Assembly: GCA_029781855.1 (NCBI GenBank)
Contig: JAKOVX010000036.1
Coordinates: forward strand, 1-55,860
Reading direction: 5' to 3'
Source of the DNA: Acidobacteriota bacterium
Lineage (GTDB): Bacteria; Acidobacteriota; Blastocatellia; Pyrinomonadales; Pyrinomonadaceae
DNA: 55,860 nt
The notes under the pieces were generated by a model. The model was not told the origin of the DNA, did no database searches, and was given only the letters and a program-made list of their open reading frames with translations. Both the position numbers and the translations under genes were made by a program. Positions 22,480 through 32,655 of this stretch are shown here, piece by piece (position 1 is the stretch's first letter; each line of letters begins with the position of its first letter).

Positions 22480-23817
22480 TCACGGCCGAAAATTCTTCTT
22501 CAAACCCTGCCACACTTCGCTATATTCGTGCTGCAGCTGCGACGTTTCCATCGCGAAGCGCGTCGGGCGGATGATGTAGCGTGATTCGAACATGAAGGCC
22601 ATTGTGCCCTCGAGTTTTTGCGGCTTGAGATCGGCATTCGAGGCTTTTTCAAAGGCATCGAGGTCGGGGCCGTGGGCGGACATTTGATTGTGGAGCGAGC
22701 CGCCGCCTGGCAGGAAACCCTCTTCTTTGGCGTCGTACTGGCCGTAGACGAGGCCCATGTATTCGGACATGTAGTTTCGGTGGTACCACGGGGGGCGGAA
22801 TGTGTTTTCGGCGACGAGCCAGCGTTCCGGGAAGATGGCAAAATCGCAATTCGCGACGCCGGGTTCGCCCGAAGGCGACGTGAGAACGGTAAAGATCGAC
22901 GGATCCGGATGATCGTACGAGATCGAGCCGATCGTGTTAAATCGGCGAAGGTCGTAGCGGTACGGGGCGTAATTGCCGTGCCATGCTACGACGTCCAGCG
23001 GCGAATGATCGATCTCGCAGGACCAAAGATTACCGCCGAATTTCGCGACCTGCTGAAACTTGCCCTCGCGGTCCTCAAACCACGCGACCGGAGTCTCGAA
23101 ATCACGTGGATTCGCCAGGCCGTTTGCCCCGATCGGCCCGAGGTCGGGCAACCGAAACTGTGCTCCGTAATTCTCGCAGATGTAACCGCGGGCGATCGTG
23201 TCAGAACCACCTGCGGTAGCGGGTGGTTGAACGCTTTGATTTGACGCAGCGAGGCTCGCAGGCTCGACCCTAAATCTCACGCCGCGGGGTATGACCGCTA
23301 TCGATCCCGGTCCGACCTGCAGCAAACCGAGCTCTGTCAGTATCCCGAGCCTTCCCATCTCAGGCACGATCAGCATCTCGGCGTCGGCATTGTAAAAATA
23401 ACGGTCGCCCATGCCTTTGTTGCAGGTGTAAATGTGGATGCCGATGCCGGCCTGCGAGAAAAGGTCGCCATTTAGGGCAATGGTCGTGATGCCGTCGATA
23501 AAATCTGTCGGCTCCTCGGGGATCGGCAGCGGATCCCAGCGAAGCTGGTTCGGAGTGATGTCGATGTCGTCCGGCTTGCTCTGCCAGCGTCGGTTGTAGA
23601 CCCGCTCGAACGGCCGGTGCATCACCGACGGCCGGATACGGTACGTCCACGTCCGCTTATTTCCCGCACGGGGCACCGTAAACGCCGTGCCCGAAAGCTG
23701 CTCGGCGTAGAGCCCGAGCGGAGCTTTCTGCGGCGAATTTTGTCCAACGGGCAACGCCCCCTCGACCGCCTCGGTCGCAAATTCGTTTCCAAATCCAGTT
23801 TGATATTTGAAATCCAT
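22480..23817 (-). CDS. hmgA: Homogentisate 1,2-dioxygenase
   Basis: A 445-residue cupin-type dioxygenase, the expected length. The start [17 protein letters not shown] is the family opening; [54 protein letters not shown] and MSAHGPD are conserved blocks with the iron-binding His and Glu. It opens the ring of homogentisate to maleylacetoacetate in phenylalanine and tyrosine breakdown. ATG 23817 matches the family start; a longer frame to 23847 is possible. The pathway partners hppD and the phenylalanine hydroxylase gene are about 7 kb away. A diverged copy of its first 49 bases lies at 24638-24686. Confidence 0.97.
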   Translation of the reverse strand: MDFKYQTGFGNEFATEAVEGALPVGQNSPQKAPLGLYAEQLSGTAFTVPRAGNKRTWTYRIRPSVMHRPFERVYNRRWQSKPDDIDITPNQLRWDPLPIPEEPTDFIDGITTIALNGDLFSQAGIGIHIYTCNKGMGDRYFYNADAEMLIVPEMGRLGILTELGLLQVGPGSIAVIPRGVRFRVEPASLAASNQSVQPPATAGGSDTIARGYICENYGAQFRLPDLGPIGANGLANPRDFETPVAWFEDREGKFQQVAKFGGNLWSCEIDHSPLDVVAWHGNYAPYRYDLRRFNTIGSISYDHPDPSIFTVLTSPSGEPGVANCDFAIFPERWLVAENTFRPPWYHRNYMSEYMGLVYGQYDAKEEGFLPGGGSLHNQMSAHGPDLDAFEKASNADLKPQKLEGTMAFMFESRYIIRPTRFAMETSQLQHEYSEVWQGLKKNFRP

Positions 23818-23879
23818 TACCTTAAAGTTCGTCACTAAACATACCAAAGTCGCTTTGCGGCAACGATGAACGCGAATTT

Positions 23880-24686
23880 CTATTGGTGCTGAAAGAAATC
23901 GTTAGAATATAACTTCAAAAATTCTTTTCGTGTACCAAACGGTTGTCGAAACGCTATCAATTCTTTTCCAGAGAGGAGAATTCTTGCATTCTCCTCGTTG
24001 AAGCTGTCCATCACACCCCAGCCTCCCAATTGCTTGTTTGAAAACCCATTGAAAGCGATCTTAACAATTTTTCCTTTAAACCAAACAAAATAGTAACCCT
24101 TCGAATTGACCAAATCCGGCACTAGTGTAATCAAATAGTCACCCTCATTGATCTGGAAATCAAAATAATATGTACCAGAAAATATCTCGTTTTTCGACCA
24201 GTTGGAATAGACTTCCTTCACCAGCCGATCATGAACGATTTTGGTTGAGTCATCACTTATCAGGATTTCAAAAGTTGCCGGAACGACTTTATAACTCGAA
24301 ACCTCGCCGGCCCCCAGTGCGGACATTGTCTGAACTCTTAACTTCGCTGAAACAGTATATTTAGCTGCAAAGCATTGGACGCCAAACAATTCAAATGTTT
24401 CGGTTCCGTCGTTTGTAACTTCGTCGGCATGCATTTTAAGGTCTTTGAGAAGTCTGAAATTCTCCCCTTTGTCGGAAAAATCTCTAAAGGCCGCCTTTGA
24501 TTGAGCATGAACTAAAACGATAGAGTAAAAACAAATAAGCACGCATAAGGAGAGCGACTTAACAACCCCGAATAAATTAACCTCCTTTAGATTATTTTTC
24601 CGCCGAGCGGAAGCCGCAAGTATCGCCAGTGTGGTCGTCTCCATTGCACGTTCGTTTCCAGATCCGGTTTGATATTTGAGATTCAT
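23880..24686 (-). CDS. Exported hypothetical protein with hmgA-derived 5' end
   Basis: A 268-residue protein of unknown family. The first 16 residues ([16 protein letters not shown]) mirror the start of homogentisate dioxygenase. A hydrophobic segment at about 42-60 ([22 protein letters not shown]) is a signal peptide, so the native N-terminus was probably near residue 35. A strong AAAGGAGG site lies inside the frame (CCTCCTT at 24581-24587 on the plus strand) with no in-frame start codon at a useful distance, suggesting the original start has been lost or replaced. The mature part is beta-rich. Base composition is clearly AT-rich compared with its neighbours, a sign of transfer. Confidence 0.7.
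   Translation of the reverse strand: MNLKYQTGSGNERAMETTTLAILAASARRKNNLKEVNLFGVVKSLSLCVLICFYSIVLVHAQSKAAFRDFSDKGENFRLLKDLKMHADEVTNDGTETFELFGVQCFAAKYTVSAKLRVQTMSALGAGEVSSYKVVPATFEILISDDSTKIVHDRLVKEVYSNWSKNEIFSGTYYFDFQINEGDYLITLVPDLVNSKGYYFVWFKGKIVKIAFNGFSNKQLGGWGVMDSFNEENARILLSGKELIAFRQPFGTRKEFLKLYSNDFFQHQ
24638..24686 (-). repeat. Diverged direct copy of the hmgA 5' end
   Basis: These 49 bases align without gaps to 23769-23817, the first 49 bases of hmgA, with 39 identities by eye; the stretch GTTTGATATTTGA and TTCGTTTCCA are exact. Both lie on the minus strand, so the AT-rich gene at 23880-24686 is bracketed by direct repeats. This fits insertion of foreign DNA at the hmgA start with duplication of the target, or an unequal tandem duplication. 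Confidence 0.8.
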
Positions 24687-24866
24687 AGACTTTGGTCTTC
24701 CGGCATCAGCCGATCGGCAGATCTGCTCACATACGCGATGATGATATGGTCATAATATTGTTTTTGGCCGCAAATGTGAATGCGAACGAATCCGGCAAAA
24801 TGATGTCCGACTGCCGGCGAAGTAGCGCTTTCCTTTTCGAGTCTATTGGAGAATAATGATTTCATT

Positions 24867-25907
24867 ATGAACAAACCACGCTGGATCGCCATCTCGCTCG
24901 CAGTTGCTGTTGTTATCTTTTCGTCTGCCCTAAATGATCCTGCCCAATCTCTGAGCGGCTATCACCTCATCGATAAGATCCAGGTTGGCGGCGACGGCGG
25001 CTGGGACGCTCTCACGGTTGATAGCAAAAATCATCGCCTGTACGTGTCGCACGGCACGCATGTCGTCGTGATCGACACCGAGACGGACAAGGTGGTCGGT
25101 GATATCCCAAATACCAATGGCATCCACGGGATAGCCATCGCCGGAAAGCTCGGCCGCGGATTCACGAGCAACGGGCGCGACAATACCGTATCGATCTTTG
25201 ACCTCAAGACCCTAAAACTGATCGGTACCGTCAAAACTGACAAGAATCCGGACATCATAATTTTTGACGCACGATCGGGCAAGGTGTTCTGTTTTAACGG
25301 CGGAAGCAACGATGCAACCGTGATCGACGCGGCGGCAGGCAAGGCAGTAGGGACCGTCTCACTTTCGGGCAAACCCGAATTTGCCGTCAGCGATGAGCGC
25401 GGCCGGGTATTCGTAAATCTCGAAGACAAAAGCAAGGTCAACGTCATTGACGTCAAGACGCTAAAGGTCACCGCCGAATGGCCGTTGGCACCTGGCGAGG
25501 AACCGACTGGCCTCGCGATGGACACGAAAAGCAACAGGCTTTTTGTTGCATGCGGCAACAAGAAGATGATCGTCATGGACTCGACAAATGGCAAGGTCCT
25601 CGCCGATCTTCCGACCGGAAGCGGAACCGACGGCGCCGAGTTCGATCCGGGCACCGGTTTTGCTTTCAGCCCGAACGGCGAAGGCACCCTGACCGTGATC
25701 CGTGAAGAGTCGAAAGACAAATTCTCGGTCGTCGAAAACGTAAAGACCGAACCCCGGGCCCGCACGATGGCACTGGACCCGTCCACCCACAAGATCTACA
25801 TGCCGACCGCGAAGTTCGGCCCGGCCCCTGCGCCAACTGCGGCTCAACCTCGTCCCCGGCCGCCAATGCTGCCGGACAGCTTCGTCATACTCGTCTACGG
25901 AAAGTAG
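24867..25907 (+). CDS. Exported YncE-type beta-propeller protein
   Basis: A 346-residue protein with a signal peptide (MNKPRWIAISLAVAVVIFSS) followed by about seven propeller repeats with the YncE pattern: RLYVSHGTHVVVIDTETDKVVGDI, GFTSNGRDNTVSIFDL, VFCFNGGSNDATVIDAAAGK, RLFVACGNKKMIVMDS. A Pro-rich segment precedes the last strand. Such periplasmic propellers are binding platforms, sometimes for metals or DNA; no catalytic motif is seen. ATG 24867 is chosen since it opens the signal peptide; a TTG at 24846 is poorer. Confidence 0.9.
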   Translation: MNKPRWIAISLAVAVVIFSSALNDPAQSLSGYHLIDKIQVGGDGGWDALTVDSKNHRLYVSHGTHVVVIDTETDKVVGDIPNTNGIHGIAIAGKLGRGFTSNGRDNTVSIFDLKTLKLIGTVKTDKNPDIIIFDARSGKVFCFNGGSNDATVIDAAAGKAVGTVSLSGKPEFAVSDERGRVFVNLEDKSKVNVIDVKTLKVTAEWPLAPGEEPTGLAMDTKSNRLFVACGNKKMIVMDSTNGKVLADLPTGSGTDGAEFDPGTGFAFSPNGEGTLTVIREESKDKFSVVENVKTEPRARTMALDPSTHKIYMPTAKFGPAPAPTAAQPRPRPPMLPDSFVILVYGK

Positions 25908-25955
25908 GGCCGAGGCTAAAGACGTTTCAATCCGTGTCGACCCGTGGATTCAATC

Positions 25956-27371
25956 TCACAGCGTTCGACTCAATAAACTCGGATTTCCAGCGTCCAATTT
26001 CAATATCAATTCACCAAACAGCGTGTTCGCCCACGCGAACCATTTGCGCGTGAATTGTGCCGGATCGTCAGGGTTGAACGATTCGTGCATAAAGCCTGTG
26101 CCGGCGTGCGTCCGTTTGATCGTGGCGAGGCACTTGGCGATCTCGACGTCGTCGGTTGAGGTCAACGCCCGCATTATCAGTCCAATTGGCCAGATCGAAC
26201 GCTTGCCGGTGTGCGGGCTGCCGATACCCTCGGCCGCCTTGCCGCGAGCGAAGTACGGGTTTGCGTCGCTGAGTGCAAAATTGCGGGTGTTTCGATAAAT
26301 TGGGTCGTCGGCCCGGACAAATCCGAGATACGGGATCGACACAAGGTTAGGGACATTGGCATCGTCCATAAATAGCCGGTTGCCGTACCCATCGACCTCA
26401 TAGGCGAATATCTTGCCAAAATGCTCGTGCTCGACGACGGCAAATTTGTAGATCGCCTTTTCGACCTCGTCGGCGAGCATTGTGCACTCGGCAGCCGTCG
26501 CGGAAAGGTCCTTGATCTTTGTGAACATCTCGGCCAGATGCCGCAGCTCGACGACGGCGAACATATTTGACGGAATTAGAAATCCGAAAATGGTCGAATC
26601 GTCGGACGGCCGAAACGCCGAGCGGATCAGGCCGCACGGTTTCAGGGGGTATCCCTCTCCCTCGAACGGCGGTGCATCGAACATCGCCGTCGTCTTTCGA
26701 ATGAAGCGATACGGGCTCGGGCCGTCCTTCATCTGCTCGACGCGAAACGTCCTCAAGATCAACCGCATCGCGTCCGCCCACTCTTCGTCAAACGGCGACG
26801 TGTCACCGGTCACCTGCCAGTACTGATACGACAGGCGGATCGCGTAACAGAGCGAATCGACCTCCCATTTGCGTTCGTGAACACCGGGTTTGTTCGGCGG
26901 CAGGTCGTCCCAGCCTTTGCCATTCGGATCCTTCAGAAAAGCGTTGGCGTACGGGTCAAGCAGGATCGAGAAGGCCTGCCGGTGGATCAGCCCGCGGATC
27001 ATCAGCCGCAGCTTTTCGTCCGTTTTCGCCAGCGGCAGATACGGAGTCACCTGCGCCGTCGAATCCCGCAGCCACAGAGCGTCGATATCACCCGTAATAA
27101 CGAATGTGTCGGGCTTACCGTCGCGAGTGCCGGTGAAAACCGTGGTATCGAGCGTGTTCGGGTAGCAGTTTTCGAAGAGCCAGGCGAGTTCGGGGTCCTT
27201 GATCCGTGACTTTACGTCGATGATCTTCTGTTCAACGGCGGAACTGACAAATCTTCGGCTTGCGACCGGTGGCCGCTGACTAACAAATTCGCCAAATGCA
27301 AAGGAGCTCTCAGCCGTAAACGCACCGACGCCTGCCAGCGTCGACAGTTTGATAAATGTTCTTCTTTCCAT
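25956..27371 (-). CDS. Glycoside hydrolase family 125 (alpha-1,6-mannosidase type)
   Basis: A 471-residue protein of the GH125/DUF1237 family. The N-terminus [20 protein letters not shown] resembles a Tat-like export signal with one Arg pair. Family blocks follow: [60 protein letters not shown], and [22 protein letters not shown] near the end. GH125 enzymes are metal-independent exo-alpha-mannosidases that act by inversion. It would trim mannosides in the periplasm. It stands between the propeller gene (convergent) and the CadC-like regulator gene (same strand, 33 bases upstream). Confidence 0.94.
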   Translation of the reverse strand: MERRTFIKLSTLAGVGAFTAESSFAFGEFVSQRPPVASRRFVSSAVEQKIIDVKSRIKDPELAWLFENCYPNTLDTTVFTGTRDGKPDTFVITGDIDALWLRDSTAQVTPYLPLAKTDEKLRLMIRGLIHRQAFSILLDPYANAFLKDPNGKGWDDLPPNKPGVHERKWEVDSLCYAIRLSYQYWQVTGDTSPFDEEWADAMRLILRTFRVEQMKDGPSPYRFIRKTTAMFDAPPFEGEGYPLKPCGLIRSAFRPSDDSTIFGFLIPSNMFAVVELRHLAEMFTKIKDLSATAAECTMLADEVEKAIYKFAVVEHEHFGKIFAYEVDGYGNRLFMDDANVPNLVSIPYLGFVRADDPIYRNTRNFALSDANPYFARGKAAEGIGSPHTGKRSIWPIGLIMRALTSTDDVEIAKCLATIKRTHAGTGFMHESFNPDDPAQFTRKWFAWANTLFGELILKLDAGNPSLLSRTL

Positions 27372-27404
27372 TTTAGAAATAGGCGGTGAATAAACGCGGA
27401 AGGG

Positions 27405-29381
27405 TCAGTTACTCAATCCAATGCGTCCCAGCAGTTTCTCGAATCGCGGGTCGGTTCGCAACGGATCGAACTGCGGTTCGACTTTCAGCCAGATCAGCAG
27501 TGACGCCCGGTCCTGAAACGCCTTTTCCAGCCAGGTGAAAGCCTCGTTCCTGTTTTCCAGGCCTGCATATACGGCCGCAGTCCAATATGGGCTCACGTAT
27601 CTTTTTTTCGAGATCTCGCGAAGTTCTGCGACGGCCTTTGCGGCGCCGTTGCGGTCTCCCGAAAGTGCGCACGCATGGCCTAGCGATGAGATCAGTGCGG
27701 GTGACCGTTCTGTTTGGTTCATCCCCCGCTGAAACGTAGCTATCGCCTGCGTGTACATCTTCTTTTGCTCGTATGCCTGCCCGAGATATTGGTAAGCATC
27801 GGCATAATGCGGCTCCATATTTAGTGTTTTTTCGAACTGCGTTATTGCCTCGTCGTATTGCCGTGCGAAATAATGAGTAATTCCGACCTCACTGGCGAAC
27901 ATCGCGGACAGCGGGTCAATATCCTGGGCCTTTTTAGCTTCGACGCGAGCCTCGTCAAGGCGGCCAGCAGACTCCAGATATGCCGCATATAATTGATGTG
28001 CATCACCGTAGTTGGGCTCGAGCTCTTGGGCCCGCTTGAATTCTTTTTCCTGCTCGGTCCAATCCCAGTCATAGAACAAGCGGACCGCGCCCATCGCTCC
28101 GTGAGCTTCGGCGAGTGATTCGTCGATCGCGAGTGCTTTCGCCGCATAGAGTTTAGCTTTTGGAAAAGTTTCATTAGGCGGCAGATAAACGTTGCCGAGA
28201 AAACCATACGATCCGGACAATCCTGCATAGGCCAGAGCATAATTCGGGTCTATTTCAAGTGCCTGGTTGTAGTATTCGATAGCCTTCCGGGTGTCTTCCA
28301 GCGTGTGTTTGTTCCACTCATAATTACCCTTAAGGTAAAGCTGATAGGCCTCGGTGTTCTGCGTGTATTTTTTTGCCAATTTCTGTTCATCGGCGCCGCT
28401 TAGTTTGAGACGCAGATTTCTTGTCACGTCCTGGGCGATCTCGTTTTGCACGCTAAGAATGTCTTTCAACTTACGAACGTACTGTTCGCCCCATATATGT
28501 TGATTGGTTTGGGCGTTATCCAGACTGACCGAGACGACAAGTTCATCCCCGATCTGCTTCACGGAGCCCGTCAGCACTGAGCTTACCTTTAATTCTTCGC
28601 CGACCTTACTAATGTCCTGTTCCCGGCCTTTGTAACGAAACGACGAACTGCGCGATGCGACCTTCAGTCCGGATAATTGTGAGAAACGGTTAATCAAACT
28701 TTCAGAAATGCCATCCGAGAGGTATTCCGCGTTCACATCTTGCGCACCGTTCTCAAAAGGCAAGACCGCGATCGACTCGATCGGCGCGCCGATCGAGGAC
28801 GTCTGGCGAGCGTCAAGCCCACGCTGCCAAATAACGGCGGCGAGCGCAAACAAGGCAAGGCAAATTGTCGCCAGGACCGTGATACGTTTGTGTTGCTCAA
28901 ACGTGCGTAAAACGTTCAACCATCCGGCCGCGGCAGGGACGGGCTCGATAAGTTGGGTTGAGTTTATCGCCCGATCACTGTCGATTTTCGCGTTCTCGCC
29001 CGCAGTCGGAAGTTTGGACTCGCCCGGCGGTTCATCACGAGTATCCTCGGCGGCTAACACAACTACCGGCGCGATGAATCGGTAGCCGCGTTTTGGGACT
29101 GTCTCGATAAACCGGGACTCATCCGTGTCCCCGCTAAACACTTTTCGCAAAGCCGAGATGTTGACCGTCAGGTTAGCGTCTTCGACAAAAGTATCCGCCC
29201 AAACCTTTGACATTAGTTCGTCCTTACCGACGATATGGCCATGATTCTCTACGAGTACAAGTAGGACATCGAAGACTTTCGGAGGAAGCGGCACCGGCAC
29301 TCCTTCCCGTGTCAATTGACGTTCAGAGCCGTCGATGCGATATGCACCAAATTCGTAAATGTGGTTTGTTTTAGGGTCCAT
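27405..29381 (-). CDS. CadC-like membrane regulator with winged helix and TPR repeats
   Basis: A 658-residue protein. Residues about 5-110 form an OmpR/PhoB-type winged helix (VPVPLPPKVFDVLLVLVENHG, WADTFVEDANLTVNISALRKVF, VPKRGYRFIAPV). A single membrane segment lies at about 165-185. The outer part starts with a TolB/FlgO-like domain (SIAVLPFENGAQDVNAEYLSDGI) and continues with at least six TPR units to the end. Such one-component regulators are abundant in Acidobacteriota. It would sense a periplasmic ligand and bind DNA directly; its target may be the GH125 gene downstream, or the divergent secreted protein gene. Confidence 0.92.
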   Translation of the reverse strand: MDPKTNHIYEFGAYRIDGSERQLTREGVPVPLPPKVFDVLLVLVENHGHIVGKDELMSKVWADTFVEDANLTVNISALRKVFSGDTDESRFIETVPKRGYRFIAPVVVLAAEDTRDEPPGESKLPTAGENAKIDSDRAINSTQLIEPVPAAAGWLNVLRTFEQHKRITVLATICLALFALAAVIWQRGLDARQTSSIGAPIESIAVLPFENGAQDVNAEYLSDGISESLINRFSQLSGLKVASRSSSFRYKGREQDISKVGEELKVSSVLTGSVKQIGDELVVSVSLDNAQTNQHIWGEQYVRKLKDILSVQNEIAQDVTRNLRLKLSGADEQKLAKKYTQNTEAYQLYLKGNYEWNKHTLEDTRKAIEYYNQALEIDPNYALAYAGLSGSYGFLGNVYLPPNETFPKAKLYAAKALAIDESLAEAHGAMGAVRLFYDWDWTEQEKEFKRAQELEPNYGDAHQLYAAYLESAGRLDEARVEAKKAQDIDPLSAMFASEVGITHYFARQYDEAITQFEKTLNMEPHYADAYQYLGQAYEQKKMYTQAIATFQRGMNQTERSPALISSLGHACALSGDRNGAAKAVAELREISKKRYVSPYWTAAVYAGLENRNEAFTWLEKAFQDRASLLIWLKVEPQFDPLRTDPRFEKLLGRIGLSN

Positions 29382-29593
29382 CGCAGTCTTTCGACGTCTT
29401 TAGCGGTCTCTTTGGAAAAAACTTCTAATTTCCTTAGTTTTTCTTTAAGACTTCTCCGGCGCGCCTCAGGCAATTTATAACAAAGATTGGACCAATTCTA
29501 AAAACGTTCGATCTTCGACGCCCGGTAATCCGATTACTAATTAGAATAGCCGACTTGCCGGGTCAGTACATTACAAAAAGACGGAGAAAAAAC

Positions 29594-30130
29594 ATGAAAA
29601 GAAAAAAAATGATCCAAATATTCGCCATCGCGTTTGCGATTATAGTTACGCTTGTATTTAGCTGGGCTGCGACGTACGGCCAGAACTCGCCCGACGCCAA
29701 AAAAACCGCCTTGATCTCGGATGACCAAGGATTCGATCTGGTCGGTGTGTGGGAGGCTGTCGGTGTGCCCTCTGAAAATGACTGCACGAGCGGTGAACCA
29801 GCGGGTCCGATCGTCAATGTCACCTATACGTTCAACCAGGGCGGAACGATGTACGCAGAGGATACTCTTTCGATTGATCGGTTTCGCACGACCGGCAGCG
29901 GCATCTGGAAACGAACCGGCGGACGGAATTACACCTATCGCTTTTTTCATTACGCGTTTTATCCTGACGGTACGTTCTTTGCGACTGTCAAAGGGAGATC
30001 AAATCTGGCGCTTAGCAGGGATGGTAATTCGCTTTCCGAGAGGGGCACGTTTCAACTGTTAGGAGCGGACGGCACAACCGTGCTTTACGCAGGTTGTTTC
30101 AACGGCACGTCCCGCCGCATCACTTTCTAA
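29594..30130 (+). CDS. Exported hypothetical protein
   Basis: A 178-residue protein with a signal peptide (about residues 1-30, basic start MKRKKMIQIF, then a hydrophobic run to ATYGQ). The mature part is beta-rich with GVWEAVGVP, YTFNQGGTMYAEDT and GIWKRTGGRNYTYRFFHYAF, reminiscent of lipocalin-like secreted proteins, but I cannot name a family. ATG 29594 has GGAG eight bases upstream; the frame extends to 29555 without support. It is divergent from the CadC-like regulator, with 212 bases between starts, and may be under its control. Confidence 0.75.
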   Translation: MKRKKMIQIFAIAFAIIVTLVFSWAATYGQNSPDAKKTALISDDQGFDLVGVWEAVGVPSENDCTSGEPAGPIVNVTYTFNQGGTMYAEDTLSIDRFRTTGSGIWKRTGGRNYTYRFFHYAFYPDGTFFATVKGRSNLALSRDGNSLSERGTFQLLGADGTTVLYAGCFNGTSRRITF

Positions 30131-30219
30131 CGAAAACCAAAAGAGCGGATCGAACGTAGGAGTGATACGAATCTTTCCCGCTTTTAACCTGACAGTTTTT
30201 TCTAAAACAGATGAATCAA

Positions 30220-30297
30220 TGCCCGCAAATAAAGCAAATGTCGCGAATCGAGATCGGAGACTCATCCAATTCGCGCTCGTCGCTTTATTCGCGGGCA
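30220..30297. repeat. Nested inverted repeat between convergent genes
   Basis: TGCCCGCAAATAAAGC (30220-30235) pairs with GCTTTATTCGCGGGCA (30282-30297), 15 of 16 bases. Inside it TCGCGAAT (30241-30248) pairs with ATTCGCGC (7 of 8). The structure lies between the 3' ends of the secreted protein gene and hppD. It may be a bidirectional RNA terminator without a T-run, or a small mobile palindrome. Confidence 0.65.
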
Positions 30298-30304
30298 AAA
30301 ACTC

Positions 30305-31414
30305 TTACAAATTCCCGCGGCGCCGTTGTTCTTCTTCGATCGATACAAATAGTGCCTTAAAGTTGCCCTTGCCGAAGCCTTTACAGCCTTTGCGTTGGAG
30401 AATTTCGTAGAAAACGGTCGGGCGGTCCTCGACCGGCTTGGTGAAGATCTGTAGCAGGTAGCCTTCGTCGTCGCGGTCGACGAGAATGCCGAGGCGTTTG
30501 AGCTCGTCGATGTTCTCGTCGATCTCACCGACACGGTCGGGAAGCTCCTCGTAATACGTGTCCGGGACGCGGAGGAATTCAACGCCGTTCTCCTGCAGCT
30601 TCGCGACCGTAGATAGGACGTCGCGGCAGAGCAAGGCCACATGCTGGGCACCTGCCGAGCGGTAAAAATCGATGTATTCCTGGATCTGCGACTTGCCGCC
30701 CTTGCCCTCGGCGGGCTCGTTGATCGGGAACTTGATGTTGTGCTGGCCATCCGACATTACGATCGACATCAGTGCCGAATATTCGGTCGAAATGTCCTTG
30801 TCGTCGAACGTGATGTAGCGGAAAAAGCCGAGCACATCGCGGTAAAAATCGCACCACTCGTTCATCTTGCCGAGCTCGACATTGCCGACGATGTGATCGA
30901 CGATCATCAACCCGACGCCTTCTCCCTCGACCTCCTGCGAGATAAATCCCGGCAGGAACGGGCCCGAATAATTATGGCCGTTATTGTTGTTGTACGAGAT
31001 GAACGAATGGATCGTATCGCCATAGGTCGCGATCGCGGCATGACGGACCGAACCGTTGTCGTCCTGCCAATCGTGCGGCTGTGTGACGGCGGTCGCACCG
31101 CGTTTCACCGCCTCGTTAAAGGCGTGATCGGCATCCTCGACGAGAAACGCGATATCGCGCACGCCGTCACCGTGCTTTTTCAAATGCTCGGCAGCCGGAT
31201 GCTCCGGCCCCATAGGAGCCGACAGCATGAAATTTATGTTGCCCTGCCGCATCACATAGCTGGTCAGATCACGATCGCCCGTCTCCAACCCCCGATAAGC
31301 GTGCCGCGAAAACCCAAACGCCTTGCGGTAATAAAACTCCGCCTGCTTTGCGTTCCCAACGTAAAACTCAACGTGATGTATCTTCTTTAGTCCTAATGGA
31401 TTTTGTGTAGTCAT
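30305..31414 (-). CDS. hppD: 4-hydroxyphenylpyruvate dioxygenase
   Basis: 369 residues, standard length. The three iron ligands are visible: H174 (IVDHIVGNV), H258 ([10 protein letters not shown]) and E337 ([10 protein letters not shown]). The C-terminal signature [23 protein letters not shown] is also conserved. It converts 4-hydroxyphenylpyruvate to homogentisate, the substrate of HmgA. The gene follows the phenylalanine hydroxylase gene by five bases on the same strand, forming an operon. The transaminase step between tyrosine and this substrate is not in the window. Confidence 0.97.
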   Translation of the reverse strand: MTTQNPLGLKKIHHVEFYVGNAKQAEFYYRKAFGFSRHAYRGLETGDRDLTSYVMRQGNINFMLSAPMGPEHPAAEHLKKHGDGVRDIAFLVEDADHAFNEAVKRGATAVTQPHDWQDDNGSVRHAAIATYGDTIHSFISYNNNNGHNYSGPFLPGFISQEVEGEGVGLMIVDHIVGNVELGKMNEWCDFYRDVLGFFRYITFDDKDISTEYSALMSIVMSDGQHNIKFPINEPAEGKGGKSQIQEYIDFYRSAGAQHVALLCRDVLSTVAKLQENGVEFLRVPDTYYEELPDRVGEIDENIDELKRLGILVDRDDEGYLLQIFTKPVEDRPTVFYEILQRKGCKGFGKGNFKALFVSIEEEQRRRGNL

Positions 31415-31419
31415 GATAA

Positions 31420-32325
31420 TTAGCTATTAAACGATTCAATGTACTTCCGCGTCACCTCTTTCAGTTCGGCGTATGACGGCACGACGTATAGGATCGGCTG
31501 CATGTCGCTGTAGGTGTATTCGTGGTTGATCACGGTTTCGAGGTCGAATGGGCGTCGCTCGACCTCGTCGGAAAACGCGTGTTCAAGCTCGCCAAAGCTC
31601 GAAAGCAGGCCGGCGCCGTACGCCTTGATGTCACCTTCGTGTTCGACCAGGCCAAATTCGACGGTGAACCAGTAGAGACGGCCGAGCTGTTCGAGCTGCT
31701 CGTCAGTCGCGATGCGTGCTCCGTGGCCGATGAACTGCGAAAAATCGGCAAATGCCGGATTCGTGAACATCGGGATATGGCCGATCGCTTCGTGAACGAT
31801 GTCGGGTTCGGGCGTGTACGCCGGATGCGAATGGTGGCGGATGTATTGCGTACAGAGCATCACCCGGTACGAGAGCCACGACAGGAACCCGCGCGTTTCG
31901 ACCAAACCTTCGATCGGTGCGAGCCGGAATCCGGTGAGTTCCTTCAGACGCCGGTTCATCTCCGAAAGCTGCGGGATATGATCGGTCGAGATCCCTAAAT
32001 TCTTCTTCGCACGCAGGTAAAACGGCGACGCGTACTTCTGCTGCAGCTCCTCGAGTTCCTCCGCCACATAACGCCAGACCCGCTGCTCGCGGGCGTTGTA
32101 GTCGACATCCGTGATCACGCCGGTCTCGCGAAACTTCTTGGAGCAGGACGCGATATAGTCGCGGCGGGCACGATATTCCTTGTCGTTCGCACCCGGATGG
32201 TCGATGTCGAGCTGGTTGATCTTTTCGAATCTGAGTTCCCGAAATTCCGGCAGATCCTCGTCCTCGATCTGAAAATTGTCGAGGGCGAATGCAGGTTCGG
32301 TCGGCGTGGCGGTCTCGGTCAGCAT
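31420..32325 (-). CDS. phhA: Phenylalanine 4-monooxygenase
   Basis: A 301-residue aromatic amino acid hydroxylase. The iron-binding triad is H178 and H183 ([14 protein letters not shown]) and E223 ([10 protein letters not shown]). The pattern [20 protein letters not shown] is typical of the group. It hydroxylates phenylalanine to tyrosine with a tetrahydropterin cofactor; the pterin recycling enzyme is not seen nearby. ATG 32325 has AGGAG 11 bases upstream, though ATG 32346 is possible. It opens the two-gene operon with hppD and is divergent from the Lrp-type regulator gene, suggesting control by phenylalanine. Confidence 0.95.
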   Translation of the reverse strand: MLTETATPTEPAFALDNFQIEDEDLPEFRELRFEKINQLDIDHPGANDKEYRARRDYIASCSKKFRETGVITDVDYNAREQRVWRYVAEELEELQQKYASPFYLRAKKNLGISTDHIPQLSEMNRRLKELTGFRLAPIEGLVETRGFLSWLSYRVMLCTQYIRHHSHPAYTPEPDIVHEAIGHIPMFTNPAFADFSQFIGHGARIATDEQLEQLGRLYWFTVEFGLVEHEGDIKAYGAGLLSSFGELEHAFSDEVERRPFDLETVINHEYTYSDMQPILYVVPSYAELKEVTRKYIESFNS

Positions 32326-32346
32326 AGTTTTTGCGGCTCCTTTCAT

Positions 32347-32655
32347 AGCTTCGATGCAGGCAGAAAAGTCGGCGTTATCCGTTAATAACTAATTATAATG
32401 GAAGCGATAATTATCGGGAATGGGCGTGCTAAGGTGAAGCGGGCCAACCACCTTACATTATAAGTTTATTTACAACTTGGACTTAATCATCTAAAATTCC
32501 AGTCGTTCAGACGTATGTCGACGAAACGCATGAAACACCTGAAACACTCGGTGCACGCAGTACACCCTGGGACACTGAAACAGTGAAACGGTGAAACATG
32601 ATGATCGACCTTCTTGTCAGAACCGGGAGCGGTAGCGACTGGGTTGGTGCAATTT
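32347..32655. promoter_or_regulatory. Divergent control region with TGAAAC repeats
   Basis: Region between the phenylalanine hydroxylase gene and the Lrp-type regulator gene. Five TGAAAC hexamers occur at 32531, 32540, 32576, 32584 and 32592, at spacings of 8 or 9 bases except for one gap of 36. GTGCACGCAGTACACC (32551-32566) lies in the gap. The region at 32370-32480 is AT-rich and may hold both promoters, though no single box is convincing. Iterated half-sites would suit a protein such as Lrp that wraps DNA. Confidence 0.4.

Noticed and set aside
23880..24686. Gene as an insertion sequence or transposon
   Set aside because: No transposase motif or terminal inverted repeats; only direct copies of the hmgA start bracket it.
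32531..32597. CRISPR-like array of TGAAAC repeats
   Set aside because: Repeats are only six bases and spacers are two to three bases or 30 bases; no cas genes are in the window.
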